From Hydrogenophaga sp. (GTDB lineage Bacteria; Pseudomonadota; Gammaproteobacteria; Burkholderiales; Burkholderiaceae_C): DNA of 44,248 nt. Under the pieces are notes generated by a model. It ran no database searches and had not been told where the DNA came from. It worked only from the letters and a program-made list of their open reading frames with translations. Shown piece after piece: positions 1 through 8,955 of the stretch. Both the position numbers and the translations under genes were made by a program. The stretch is from the NCBI RefSeq assembly GCF_011772445.1, contig NZ_WVZN01000019.1, forward strand, positions 46,999-91,246, written 5' to 3'. Position 1 is the first letter of the stretch, and each line of letters opens with the position of its first letter.

Positions 1-36
1 GGCTGCGCAGGCGCCTATGCGGCGCCGAGAAGCGCA

Positions 37-143
37 GGACGGACGGCCGCGCGCGCAGCGCGCTTCGTGCTCTGACTTGCGGCAGCTGTTTGAACGGAGC
101 TGGCGACGCCAGCGCAGTGAGTTCTGCCGCGGGCCGTCCGTCC
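37..143. repeat. Nested three-level palindrome upstream of gmd
   Basis: Three inverted repeats sit inside one another. The outer arms are GGACGGACGGCC (37-48) and GGCCGTCCGTCC (132-143). The middle arms are GCGGCAG (79-85) and CTGCCGC (124-130). The inner arms are GCTGGCG (99-105) and CGCCAGC (107-113). All three are perfect. No convincing gene covers bases 1-258, so this is intergenic. It could be a dispersed palindromic repeat of the host genome or a terminator or attenuator structure in the leader of the polysaccharide operon. No poly-T run follows it. Confidence 0.6.
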
Positions 144-158
144 GAGCATCGCAGGGAA

Positions 159-177
159 CCCTTCGCGAAGCGAAGGG
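159..177. repeat. Short hairpin in gmd leader
   Basis: CCCTTCG (159-165) and CGAAGGG (171-177) form a perfect 7-bp stem with a 5-base loop, about 80 bases before the gmd start. There is no T-run after it, so intrinsic termination is not well supported. The remaining leader (178-258) shows no promoter that I would defend. Confidence 0.45.
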
Positions 178-258
178 CGCCGCATTTGAAGCCGGAGCAG
201 CCGTGGGCCCAGGCCTGACACGCCAAGCACGCAGGCAATAGACACAACGAAGCAGAAC

Positions 259-1377
259 ATGAGCCAAAAAACCGCACTCATCACCGGCATCACCGGCCAG
301 GACGGCGCCTACCTCGCCGAGCTGCTGCTCGCCAAGGGCTACGAGGTGCACGGCATCAAGCGCCGCGCCTCGTCCTTCAACACCGACCGCATCGACCACC
401 TCTACCAGGACCCGCACGTGGCCGACCGCCGCCTGGTGCTGCACTACGGCGACCTCACCGACAGCAGCAACCTCATCCGCCTCGTCGGCCAGATCCGCCC
501 CGACGAGGTCTACAACCTCGGCGCCATGAGCCACGTCGCCGTGAGCTTCGAAACGCCCGAGTACACCGCCGACACCGACGCCATCGGCACGCTGCGCCTG
601 CTCGAGGCCATCCGCCTGCACGGGCTGGAGAAAACCTGCCGCTTCTACCAGGCCTCCACCAGCGAGCTCTACGGCCAGGTGCAGGAAATCCCGCAGAACG
701 AGACCACGCCCTTCTACCCGCGCAGCCCCTACGCGGTGGCCAAGCTCTACGCCTACTGGATCACCGTGAACTACCGCGAGGCCTACGGCATGTACGCCTG
801 CAACGGCATCCTCTTCAACCACGAAAGCCCCTTGCGCGGCGAAACCTTCGTCACGCGCAAGATCACGCGCGGCCTCTCGCGCATCGCCATCGGCCTGCAG
901 GACTGCCTCTACCTCGGCAACATGAGCGCCCTGCGCGACTGGGGCCACGCGCGAGACTACGTCGAGATGCAGTGGCTGATGCTGCAGCAGGACAAGCCCG
1001 AGGACTTCGTCATCGCCACCGGCGTTCAGCACAGCGTGCGCCAGTTCGTCGAAATGGCCGCGGCTGAACTCGGCATCACCCTGAGCTGGGTCGGCGAAGG
1101 CGTGGACGAGGCCGGCGTGGTGGCCGCGGTGAGCCGCACCGACCTGCGCGTGAACGAGGGCGACGTGATCGTGCGCGTGGACCCGCGCTACTTCCGCCCC
1201 ACCGAAGTGGACACCCTGCTGGGTGACCCGAGCCGCGCGCGCGAGCAACTGGGCTGGGTGCCCAAGACCGACCTGGCCACGCTGGTGCGCGAGATGGTGC
1301 TCACCGACTTCCAGATCGCGCGGCGCGACGCCATGGTCAAGCTCGCGGGTTTCCCGTCCTACGCCTACGAAGAGTGA
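259..1377 (+). CDS. gmd: GDP-mannose 4,6-dehydratase
   Basis: Converts GDP-D-mannose to GDP-4-keto-6-deoxy-D-mannose in the cytoplasm, the first committed step to GDP-L-fucose and related 6-deoxyhexoses. The 372-residue length is normal for the family. The NAD(P) Rossmann motif GITGQDG lies at residues 10-16. The SDR catalytic pair YAVAK gives Tyr158 and Lys162, and the STSELYG and LFNHESP segments are typical of GMD. The ATG at 259 places the Rossmann strand directly at the N-terminus as expected. fcl follows after 4 bases, so the two consecutive pathway enzymes are co-transcribed at the head of the polysaccharide cluster. Confidence 0.97.
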   Translation: MSQKTALITGITGQDGAYLAELLLAKGYEVHGIKRRASSFNTDRIDHLYQDPHVADRRLVLHYGDLTDSSNLIRLVGQIRPDEVYNLGAMSHVAVSFETPEYTADTDAIGTLRLLEAIRLHGLEKTCRFYQASTSELYGQVQEIPQNETTPFYPRSPYAVAKLYAYWITVNYREAYGMYACNGILFNHESPLRGETFVTRKITRGLSRIAIGLQDCLYLGNMSALRDWGHARDYVEMQWLMLQQDKPEDFVIATGVQHSVRQFVEMAAAELGITLSWVGEGVDEAGVVAAVSRTDLRVNEGDVIVRVDPRYFRPTEVDTLLGDPSRAREQLGWVPKTDLATLVREMVLTDFQIARRDAMVKLAGFPSYAYEE

Positions 1378-1381
1378 TGTG

Positions 1382-2374
1382 ATGGACCGCGACGCCCGCA
1401 TCTTCGTTGCCGGCCACCGCGGCCTCGTGGGCTCGGCCATCGTGCGCGCGCTGCGCGCCGCCGGCCACACGCACCTGCTGCTTCGCACGCGCGACGAGCT
1501 GGACCTGCGCGACCCTGTGGCCACGGCCGCGTTCTTCGAGAAGGCGAAACCCGACTACGTGTTCCTCGCGGCCGCTCGCGTCGGCGGCATCCTGGCCAAC
1601 CAGCGCGAGCCGGCCGACTTCATCCGCGACAACCTGCAGATCCAGACCCACGTGATCCACGAGGCCTGGCGCACCGGTGTGCAGCGCCTGCTGTTCCTCG
1701 GGTCGAGCTGCATCTACCCGCGCCTGGCGCCGCAGCCGCTGCGCGAAGAGTACCTGCTCACCGGCCCGCTGGAGCCCACCAACCGCGCCTATGCCCTGGC
1801 CAAGATCGCCGGCATCGAGATGTGCTGGAGCCACAACCGCCAGCACGGCACGCGCTTCCTCGCGGCCATGCCCACCAACCTCTACGGGCCCGAGGACAAC
1901 TTCGACCTTCACAGCAGCCACGTCATTCCCGCGCTGCTGCGCAAGTTCCACGAGGCGCGCGTCGCCGATGCGCCCCGCGTGACGATCTGGGGCAGCGGCG
2001 AGCCGCGCCGCGAGTTCATGCACAGCTTCGACATGGCACAGGCCTGCCTGTTCCTGATGAACCTGGACGACGAGCGCTTCGACGCCCTGCTGGGCAGCGA
2101 CGAGGCGGTGACCGGCCGCTTCGAACCCCCGCTCATCAACATCGGCGTGGGTGAGGACATCAGCATCCGCGAACTGGCCGAGACCATCGCCGAGGTGGTG
2201 GGTTATGACGGACTCATCGAACACGACCTGAGCAAGCCCGACGGCACGCCGCGCAAGCTGATGGACGTGAGCCGCCTGAACGCGCTGGGGTTTCGCGCGC
2301 GCATCGAGCTGAAGGACGGTCTGCGTCATGTGCATGAGGTGGTGTTCGTGTCCCCGCAGGCGGACCTGGCCTGA
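1382..2374 (+). CDS. fcl: GDP-L-fucose synthase
   Basis: Bifunctional 3,5-epimerase and 4-reductase that turns the GMD product into GDP-L-fucose using NADPH. The protein is 330 residues. The dinucleotide motif AGHRGLVGSA is at about residues 9-18. The catalytic serine lies in GSSCIYP (Ser108/109) and the Tyr-Lys pair in YALAK (Tyr137, Lys141), matching the Ser-Tyr-Lys triad of the family. The ATG at 1382 is chosen because it sits 4 bases after the gmd stop and directly precedes the Rossmann fold; an in-frame extension would run into gmd. With gmd it indicates a fucose-containing polymer. Confidence 0.96.
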   Translation: MDRDARIFVAGHRGLVGSAIVRALRAAGHTHLLLRTRDELDLRDPVATAAFFEKAKPDYVFLAAARVGGILANQREPADFIRDNLQIQTHVIHEAWRTGVQRLLFLGSSCIYPRLAPQPLREEYLLTGPLEPTNRAYALAKIAGIEMCWSHNRQHGTRFLAAMPTNLYGPEDNFDLHSSHVIPALLRKFHEARVADAPRVTIWGSGEPRREFMHSFDMAQACLFLMNLDDERFDALLGSDEAVTGRFEPPLINIGVGEDISIRELAETIAEVVGYDGLIEHDLSKPDGTPRKLMDVSRLNALGFRARIELKDGLRHVHEVVFVSPQADLA

Positions 2375-2384
2375 GGCCTTTGCC

Positions 2385-3449
2385 ATGGACGTGCTCTACC
2401 TCGGCCCGCGCAGCGGCACCTGCCTGGACCGCGCCCATGCGCTGCGCCGCCTGGGCGCGAACGTGGAGCAACTGAGCCTGCGCGAGCTGCTGCCGCCCTC
2501 GCGCTGGGTGGACCGCTGGACCTGGCACGTGGGCGGCCACTGGTTCGGCCGCTGGGTCGACGCCGCGCTGGCCAAGGCCCTGCAGGGCCGCTCGTTCGAC
2601 CTGTGCCACGTGGACGGCGGCGAATGGGTCACGCCGGCCGTGATCGAGCGGCTGCGCCGGCACGCGCGCCGCGTGGTGAACTACAACATCGACGACCCCA
2701 CCGGCCCGCGCGACGGCCCGCGCTTCGAGGCCTACCGCCAGGCTGCGCCGCACTACGACCTGCTGGTGGTGGTGCGCGAGGAGAACCTGCCCGAACTGGA
2801 GCGCCTGGGCGCGCGGCGCGTGATGCGCGTGTTCCGCAGCGCGGACGAGGTCAACCACGCGCCGCGCCGCATCAGCGCCATCGATGAACTCGCCTGGGCC
2901 AGCGAGGTGCTGTTTCTGGGCTCCTGGTTCCCCGAGCGCGGCCCCTTCCTGCTGGACCTGGTGGCGCGCGGCGTGCCGCTCACCCTCCGCGGCCCCAACT
3001 GGCACAAGGCGCCCGAATGGGACCGGCTGCGCGCGCACTGGGCCGGCGGCGCGGTGGGCGGCGACGACTACGCCAAGGCGCTGCAGTGCGCGCGGCTCAA
3101 CCTGGGCCTGCTCTCGCGCGACAACCGCGACAACCACACCACGCGCTCGCTGGAGATCCCCTCGTTGGGCGGCCTGCTGTGCGCCGAGCGCACGGCGGAG
3201 CACCAGTCGATGTACCAGGAAGGCGCCGAGGCCCTGTTCTGGGGCGACGCGCGCGAGTGCGCCGAGCTGTGTCTGGCCGCGCTGGCCGACGAGGGCCGGC
3301 GCGCGCGCATCGCCCGCGCCGGCCACGAGCGCTTCCTGCGCGACGGACACCGCAATGAACGGGTGATGCAGCGCATCGTGGACGCCGCGCTGGACGCCGA
3401 GCCGGTCGGCGCGTTGAACGCGCGCAGCGGGCTGGAGCTGGCGGCGTGA
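2385..3449 (+). CDS. CgeB-like glycosyltransferase
   Basis: The 354-residue soluble protein has the two-domain GT-B look. The C-terminal part, around residues 225-300, carries the CgeB/Glyco_trans_1_2 pattern: TRSLEIPSLGGLLCAE, then EGAEALFW. In this family the segment binds nucleotide sugar and the conserved Glu lies in the R-x-x-E-I/L stretch. An N-terminal segment with VNYNIDDPTGPR resembles the DUF3880-type acceptor half. It presumably adds one sugar to the lipid-linked repeat unit at the inner membrane; donor and linkage cannot be read from sequence. The ATG at 2385 follows the fcl stop by 10 bases. The stop overlaps the next GTG start (GTGA), so translation is coupled. Confidence 0.8.
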   Translation: MDVLYLGPRSGTCLDRAHALRRLGANVEQLSLRELLPPSRWVDRWTWHVGGHWFGRWVDAALAKALQGRSFDLCHVDGGEWVTPAVIERLRRHARRVVNYNIDDPTGPRDGPRFEAYRQAAPHYDLLVVVREENLPELERLGARRVMRVFRSADEVNHAPRRISAIDELAWASEVLFLGSWFPERGPFLLDLVARGVPLTLRGPNWHKAPEWDRLRAHWAGGAVGGDDYAKALQCARLNLGLLSRDNRDNHTTRSLEIPSLGGLLCAERTAEHQSMYQEGAEALFWGDARECAELCLAALADEGRRARIARAGHERFLRDGHRNERVMQRIVDAALDAEPVGALNARSGLELAA

Positions 3450-4576
3450 ACGGCTTCGTCGACACGGCCACCGCGCCCGGCCTGGTGCTGGACACGCCGC
3501 TGCGCGTGGGCATCCTCAACGCCGCCTGGAACGTGCAGCGCCACAACACCGACCACCGCTGCGTGCTCGACATGGCGCGCCTGAGCGCGTTCGACACCTC
3601 GCTGGACGTGGGCTTCGTGCCCGGTCCCTGGCAGAGCCTGCGTTGCAACGCCAATTTCGTGGCGCGCCGCCTGGGCGCGCCGCTGCCCTTCCCCCGCATC
3701 CGCCTGGCCAACGCCCAGCTCACCAGCGACGTGCTCTACCAGTACGGCAGCGACCTGCGCGGCCTCGTGCTGCCCAGCCGGCGCCGCGCGCCGCCGCTGA
3801 TGGCGACCACCGGCTTCCCCAGCCTGCGCCGCGTGCTCGCGCGCGGCGCGGACTTCCTGGAGGCGCAGGCCCGCGTCGTCGATGCCAGCGCGGGCCGCGC
3901 GGCCTTGCTGCACTTTCACACCGACACCATGCGCGAGCTCTACCTGGAGCGGCGCCCACAGGACCGCGCGCGTGCCCTCACCCTGCCCTTCTTCCTGCCG
4001 CACCTGCGCGTGCTCGACGAAGCGGCCGTGCGCGCCAAGTTCGCGCGCGAGGAGACCCTGCTGCTGTTCGTCGGCGCGGACGGCAGGCGCAAGGGCATCG
4101 ATACCCTGTGCGAGGCCCTGGACACGCACGCCGAGGCGCTGCAGTCCCGGCGCGTGCGCGCCGTCATCGTGAGCCGCGACACGCCGCTCTGCCACCGCTT
4201 CAAGGCCCTGCGCCACGAACGCCAGTTGCCGCGCGAGCAGGTGCAGGCCCTCATGCGCGAAGCGCACCTGTACTGCATGGTGCCGCACCACGAGTCCTAC
4301 GGCCTGGTGTTCGTGGAAGCCATGGCCGCGGGCTGCGCGGTGCTGGCCGACGATGACCTGCCGCGCCAGGAGATGCTGGACGGCGGGCGCTGCGGCGCCC
4401 TGGTGCCCAGCGGCGACGCCGAGGCCCTGGGCGCGGCCCTGATGGGCCTGCTGGACGACCGCGCGTACCTGTTGGAACTGGCGCTGCGCGCGCGCGAACG
4501 CGCCGCCCAGCGGCACCACCCGCTGGGCGTGGCCAGCGCCTACGCCCAGGCGTTGTCGCGCCTGCGCGGGGCCTGA
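3446..4576 (+). CDS. Glycosyltransferase family 4 (GT-B)
   Basis: Retaining GT-B glycosyltransferase of 376 residues. The C-terminal Glycos_transf_1 domain shows LLLFVGADGRRKGIDTL (start of the donor-binding half) and HHESYGLVFVEAMAAG, which holds the E-x7-E motif typical of GT4. The N-terminal half contains the acceptor-side Rossmann fold. The start is GTG at 3446, overlapping the previous stop by 4 bases; no ATG fits. A flippase gene follows with a GAGGAG Shine-Dalgarno at the end of this gene. Predicted role: one step of repeat-unit assembly; specificity unknown. Confidence 0.85.
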   Translation: MNGFVDTATAPGLVLDTPLRVGILNAAWNVQRHNTDHRCVLDMARLSAFDTSLDVGFVPGPWQSLRCNANFVARRLGAPLPFPRIRLANAQLTSDVLYQYGSDLRGLVLPSRRRAPPLMATTGFPSLRRVLARGADFLEAQARVVDASAGRAALLHFHTDTMRELYLERRPQDRARALTLPFFLPHLRVLDEAAVRAKFAREETLLLFVGADGRRKGIDTLCEALDTHAEALQSRRVRAVIVSRDTPLCHRFKALRHERQLPREQVQALMREAHLYCMVPHHESYGLVFVEAMAAGCAVLADDDLPRQEMLDGGRCGALVPSGDAEALGAALMGLLDDRAYLLELALRARERAAQRHHPLGVASAYAQALSRLRGA

Positions 4577-4586
4577 GGAGCGGGCC

Positions 4587-6134
4587 GTGGGCGTGGCCAG
4601 GCGCGTTCTCTCGGGCAGCCTCGCGTCGTGGACGCGCATCGGCCTGACCGTGCTGGTGCAGATCGGCCTGGTGCCGCTGTACCTGTCGCACTGGTCGCTG
4701 GCGCAATACGGCTGCTGGCTGGTGGTGCTGGCCGCCACGGCCTTCGTCAACGTGCTGAGCCTGGCGCACCACAACGTGGTGGGCAACCGCATGCTGCAGG
4801 TGCCGCGCGGCGATGGCGCGGGCCTGGGCCGGCTGCTGTCGGCCGCGCTGCCGTACAGCCTGGGGCTGGGCCTGCTGGAGCTGCTGGTGCTGGCGGGCCT
4901 GGGCGCGCTGGGTGCGCTGGCCGCGCTGTTCACCGCGCCCGAGGCGCTGCCCCCGGGCCTCATGAACGAGGCCTTGGCCAGCCTGCTGCTGGTCAGCGGC
5001 GCCATCTGGCTCGGCGTCAGCACCAGCGGCCTGTACGGCCGCCTGGCCAGCGCCCTGGGCCACTTTGCGCGGGGCGCCTGGTGGGGCGTGGCGGTGCAGG
5101 CCGTGGGCGGCCTGGCGCCAGCCACCGCCGTGCTGCTGGGCGCCGGCGTGTGGCGCACGGCCTGTGCCCTGGCCGGCGCGCACCTCGCGATCAACCTGCT
5201 CTACCAGGCCGACCTCTGGCGCCTGGCGCGCCGCCACGGCGTGCACCTGCAAGCGCCCGACTGGGCACTGGGTTGGCGCAACCTGCGCGCCTCCACCCTG
5301 CTGGGCCTGAGCTACGCCTGCGGCCTGCTGCGCCAGCAGGGCCTGCGCGTGCTGGTGGGCGGCCTGCTGGGCGTGGGCGCGGCGGTGGCCTTCACCACGC
5401 TGCGCACGGCCAGCAACCTCTCGCTGCAGGGCATCGCCACCGTCACCGACCCGGTGTTCCCCGAGTTCATGGGTTTCCTGCGCGAGCGCCAGCAGGCGGC
5501 CATCGTCGGCACCTTTGCCTTCCTCTGGCTCACGCTGGTGTTCCTGCTGGGCCCGGCGCTGGTGGTGCTGCAGGCCCTGGCGCCCACGCTGTTCGCGTGG
5601 TGGACACACGGCAAGCTGGCCTTCGACGCGCCGGTGTTCGCGGGCTTCTCGATCGCGCTGCTGCTGTTCGCCATCGCGCGCCCGGCGGATGCGATCCTGC
5701 TCGGCCAGAACCGCCTGCGCACGCAACTGGCGCTGGCGGCGTTCGCGGCCCTGGCCACGGTGCTGGGCGTGCTGGCGCTGGACGGGCGCCTGGGCCTGCT
5801 CGGCATCGCCGGGGTGCTGGTGGCGGTGGAGCTGGCGGTGATGGCGCTCACGGTATCGCGCGCCGCGGCATGGCTGGGCACGCAGGGCCTGGCCTGGCCA
5901 TCGGCACTGTTTCGCGTCGCGTTCGCGCAGGCGCTGGTCTGCGCCGCCGGCATGGCCTGGATCGCGGCGCATCCCGGCGATGGCGCGGCCGCCGTGTCGG
6001 CCAGCATGGCGGTGAGTGCCTTGCTGTTCGCGGGTTTCGTGATGCAGCTGCCGCCCGCTCACCGCGCCTGGCTGGCCCAGCGCCTGGGCCGGTTGAGCGC
6101 GCGGCTTCGCGGACAAGACAGGGGGACGGCGTGA
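4587..6134 (+). CDS. Wzx-type polysaccharide flippase
   Basis: The 515-residue protein is almost entirely hydrophobic, with about 12-14 membrane segments and no large soluble domain. This architecture fits the MATE/Polysacc_synt exporters that flip undecaprenyl-PP-linked repeat units across the inner membrane. The N-terminus (VLSGSLASWTRIGLTVLVQI, then LVPLYLSHWSLAQYGCW) matches the family's opening helix and following loop. The GTG start at 4587 is preceded by GAGGAG 7 bases upstream. The stop overlaps the GTG of the next membrane gene. The flippase-polymerase adjacency is the usual hallmark of a Wzx/Wzy-dependent pathway. I do not assign a gene symbol because Wzx proteins are too divergent. 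Confidence 0.85.
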   Translation: MGVARRVLSGSLASWTRIGLTVLVQIGLVPLYLSHWSLAQYGCWLVVLAATAFVNVLSLAHHNVVGNRMLQVPRGDGAGLGRLLSAALPYSLGLGLLELLVLAGLGALGALAALFTAPEALPPGLMNEALASLLLVSGAIWLGVSTSGLYGRLASALGHFARGAWWGVAVQAVGGLAPATAVLLGAGVWRTACALAGAHLAINLLYQADLWRLARRHGVHLQAPDWALGWRNLRASTLLGLSYACGLLRQQGLRVLVGGLLGVGAAVAFTTLRTASNLSLQGIATVTDPVFPEFMGFLRERQQAAIVGTFAFLWLTLVFLLGPALVVLQALAPTLFAWWTHGKLAFDAPVFAGFSIALLLFAIARPADAILLGQNRLRTQLALAAFAALATVLGVLALDGRLGLLGIAGVLVAVELAVMALTVSRAAAWLGTQGLAWPSALFRVAFAQALVCAAGMAWIAAHPGDGAAAVSASMAVSALLFAGFVMQLPPAHRAWLAQRLGRLSARLRGQDRGTA

Positions 6135-7747
6135 ACGCGCATCGAGCGACGCTCACCTACGGCGGCCTGGTGCAGATCGGCCTGTTCGCCACCTGCTCGC
6201 TCGCCCTGCTGGTGCAGATGGCGATCGGCTTCGACACCACCAACCTCGCCTCGGCCTGCACCGTGTTCGCCGCCTCGCTCGCGCTGCTGGCCTATCTGGC
6301 CGGCACGCCCGCCCTGCACACGCACCCGGTGTCCAGCTTCGCGCTGCTCGGCTTCGGCGTCACCACGCAGATGGGCGCGCTCATCGGCCAGTCGGCCTTC
6401 CTCGTGCCCATCAGCGAGAACCTGCGTCAGCCCGTGGCCACCTTCCTGTGGCTCGCGGCCTTCCTGCTGGTGGCCATCGGCATGCACGCCTTCTACCGCT
6501 GGGTGCTGGCGCCCGCGGGCGCGGCGCGCCCGTCGACCCTGCGCGGCTGGCTCGACCGCGTGGGCCTGTACACGCCACCCGGCACCGGCACGCTGTGGTT
6601 CATGGGTTACCTCGGCCTCCTCGCCTTCGTGATCGGCGCCGGGCGCGAGGGTGTGTTCGCCAAGACCCTTCAGGGCATGGCCTTCCTCACCTGGGCGCCC
6701 TTCCTCATCCCCATGTACGTGCTGCAGTTCGGCCAGGCCTATTGCCGCTGGCACCGCCAGGCCGCGCACCTGGTGTTCTTCGCGCTGCTGGTGGTGCTGC
6801 TGGGCCTGGCGGCCAATTCGCGCGGGGTCATGCTCTCGGGCTTCATGACGGTGTCGCTGTTCGCGCTGCTGCTGTTGCTGCGCAGCCGCGAGCCGGTGCG
6901 CTGGGCGCGCGTGGGCCAGTCCGCGCTGGTGCTGGCCCTGCTGGGCGCCATCGCCATCCCCGTGAGCGATCTGGCCACGGCCATGGTGGTGGCGCGCAAG
7001 CTGCGCGGCGGCGTGAACGCGGTGGAGATGGTGCGCGAGACCTGGCGCGCCTTCGGCCAGCCCGAGGTGCTGGAAGCCGAACGCGCCGACCGCGCCGCGC
7101 GCGTGCGCCAGCAGTACGACGAGCGCTACTTCGACAACCCGCTGCTCGCTCGGGTGGTGGAGACCAAGTTCCACGACAACGCCTTCACCTTCGCCAACAC
7201 CTTCACCGATTCGGACCGCGCCGAGCTCGCGCGCCGCACACTGGACCTGTTCGTGCTCACGCTGCCGCAGCCCGTGATCAACAAGCTCGGCTTCCGGCTC
7301 GACAAGCGCGACCACCAGTACTCCACCGGCGACCTGCTCGCCCACCTGGCCCACGGCGGGCCGCTCGGCGGCTACCGCACCGGCTCCATGGTCGCGCACG
7401 GCGTGGCCTTGCTGGGCCCGGCCTACCTGGCGGTTTATGCCCTGCTGTGCCTGGCCGCCTTCGCCGTGCTGGACCTGCTGGCCGCGCGCCGCGCCGATGG
7501 CACCGTGCTGGTGTCGGCCGTGGGCATGCTGTCGCTGTGGGAGCTGTTCCTGGGCGGCATCACCGGCGAGTCGGTGCACGGCTGGGTCGTCTGGTACCTG
7601 CGCTACCTGCCGCAGGGCATCGTGATCTTCCTGATCGTCGCCACGTGGTGCCGCTTCAATGCCTGGCTGTTCGGTGGGCTGCATGTGCGGCCACGCGCCA
7701 CCGCCGTGTCATCCCGGCCACCCACCATGCGGGCAAGCCAGGCCTGA
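6131..7747 (+). CDS. Polytopic membrane protein, Wzy-like polymerase candidate
   Basis: A 538-residue membrane protein with roughly 10-11 hydrophobic segments. Between about residues 290 and 430 a long polar stretch interrupts them, containing RQQYDERYFDNPLLARVVE and HQYSTGDLLAHLAHGG. A large external loop flanked by helices is the usual layout of Wzy/O-antigen polymerases, and the position directly after the flippase supports that role. The motif NSRGVMLSGF, with an Arg in a membrane-proximal loop, is also seen in such proteins. The start is GTG at 6131, overlapping the flippase stop. Polymerases are poorly conserved, so the role rests on topology and context. It could instead be an EPS-specific ligase. 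Confidence 0.65.
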   Translation: MNAHRATLTYGGLVQIGLFATCSLALLVQMAIGFDTTNLASACTVFAASLALLAYLAGTPALHTHPVSSFALLGFGVTTQMGALIGQSAFLVPISENLRQPVATFLWLAAFLLVAIGMHAFYRWVLAPAGAARPSTLRGWLDRVGLYTPPGTGTLWFMGYLGLLAFVIGAGREGVFAKTLQGMAFLTWAPFLIPMYVLQFGQAYCRWHRQAAHLVFFALLVVLLGLAANSRGVMLSGFMTVSLFALLLLLRSREPVRWARVGQSALVLALLGAIAIPVSDLATAMVVARKLRGGVNAVEMVRETWRAFGQPEVLEAERADRAARVRQQYDERYFDNPLLARVVETKFHDNAFTFANTFTDSDRAELARRTLDLFVLTLPQPVINKLGFRLDKRDHQYSTGDLLAHLAHGGPLGGYRTGSMVAHGVALLGPAYLAVYALLCLAAFAVLDLLAARRADGTVLVSAVGMLSLWELFLGGITGESVHGWVVWYLRYLPQGIVIFLIVATWCRFNAWLFGGLHVRPRATAVSSRPPTMRASQA

Positions 7748-7751
7748 TGCC

Positions 7752-8951
7752 ATGCACATCGTCCTCATCACCCACCCCGCCTTCATGGCCTCGCAGAGCA
7801 TGCCGCGATTCGCGCGCATGCTGCAGGGCGCCTATGAGGCGCTGGGCCACGACGTGGAGCTGTGGTCGCCCGCGCCGCGCTGGCAGCGCCGCTTCGCCGG
7901 CACGCCGCTCGCCAAGTGGGCGGGCTACGTCGACCAGTACCTGCTGTTTCCCCGCTGGCTGCGCGCGCAGGTGCGCCGCCAGCCGCCCGACACCCTGTTC
8001 GTGCTGACCGACCAGGCCCTGGGCCCCTGGGTGCCGGCGCTGCGCCAGCGCCCGCTGGTGCTGCACGTGCACGACCTGCTCGCCCTGCGCAGCGCGCTGG
8101 GCGAGGAGCCGCGCAACCCCACGCGCTTCACCGGCCGCCTGTACCAGCGCTACATCCGCTGGGGTTTCTCGCAGGCGCGCCACTTCATCTGCATCTCGCA
8201 GCGCACGCGCGACGAGTTGCTGCGCCTGGGCCGCGTGGACCCGCTGAGCTGCGAGGTGGTGCACAACGGCCTGAACGCCGCCTTCGCGCCCATGCCCGAG
8301 GCCAGCGCCCTGCGCCAGCTGTACAGCGCCGGCCTGCCCGACGCCTCGCGCGGCATCGTGCTGCACATCAGCGGGGGGCAGTGGTACAAGAACGTGGCCG
8401 GTGTGATCCGCATCTACGCGGCCTACGCCCGCGAGCGCACCGACCCGCTGCCCCTGTGGCTGGTGGGCGTGAAGCCCGGCGCAGCCGAACGCGCCGCCCT
8501 GGCCGAGGTGCCCACGCAAGGCCGGGTGTTTTTTCCCGGCGGGCTCGACCACGAGAGCCTGCAGGCCGCCTACACCATGGCGCGCGCGCTGCTCTTCCCC
8601 AGCCACGCGGAAGGTTTCGGCTGGCCCATCGTCGAAGCGCAAGCCTGCGGCTGTCCCGTCATCACCACCGACGACGCACCGATGAACGAGATCGGCGGCC
8701 CCGCCACGCGCTACCTGCCGCGCCTGGGCGCGGACGAGGACATCGGCGCCTGGGCCCGAGGCGGCGCGCGTGTGCTGGCCGAGGTGCTGGACGCGCCGCC
8801 CGCCGAGGCCGTGCGCCGCAGCGCCACCTGCGTCGCGTGGTCGCGCCGCTTCCTGCCCGAGCTCGCCATCCGCGCCTACCTCGACGTCTACACCCAGGTA
8901 CTCGCGCGCCACGGCATCGATCAGGCGGCCGTTGCCGCGCTGCGGGGCTGA
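7752..8951 (+). CDS. Glycosyltransferase family 4
   Basis: GT-B enzyme of 399 residues. An N-terminal acceptor domain (MHIVLITHPAFMASQSM) precedes a C-terminal Glycos_transf_1 domain with ISGGQWYKNVAGVIRIYA and HAEGFGWPIVEAQACGCPV, the latter carrying the donor-binding E-x7-E pattern. The pattern VHDLLALRSA in the middle, and the later SHAEGFG, resemble mannosyltransferases and rhamnosyltransferases of EPS loci. The ATG at 7752 lies 4 bases after the polymerase stop and is the only start that leaves a clean N-terminal beta strand. It acts on the cytoplasmic face of the inner membrane. Confidence 0.87.
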   Translation: MHIVLITHPAFMASQSMPRFARMLQGAYEALGHDVELWSPAPRWQRRFAGTPLAKWAGYVDQYLLFPRWLRAQVRRQPPDTLFVLTDQALGPWVPALRQRPLVLHVHDLLALRSALGEEPRNPTRFTGRLYQRYIRWGFSQARHFICISQRTRDELLRLGRVDPLSCEVVHNGLNAAFAPMPEASALRQLYSAGLPDASRGIVLHISGGQWYKNVAGVIRIYAAYARERTDPLPLWLVGVKPGAAERAALAEVPTQGRVFFPGGLDHESLQAAYTMARALLFPSHAEGFGWPIVEAQACGCPVITTDDAPMNEIGGPATRYLPRLGADEDIGAWARGGARVLAEVLDAPPAEAVRRSATCVAWSRRFLPELAIRAYLDVYTQVLARHGIDQAAVAALRG

Positions 8952-8955
8952 TCCC

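Noticed and set aside
17..241. Short open frames on both strands before gmd
   Set aside because: They run through the nested palindrome, have no Shine-Dalgarno or recognisable protein, and are explained by GC content.
3068..5194. Long antisense open frames in the EPS cluster
   Set aside because: They oppose recognised glycosyltransferase and flippase genes and show the low-complexity Ala/Arg/Gln composition of GC-rich shadow frames.
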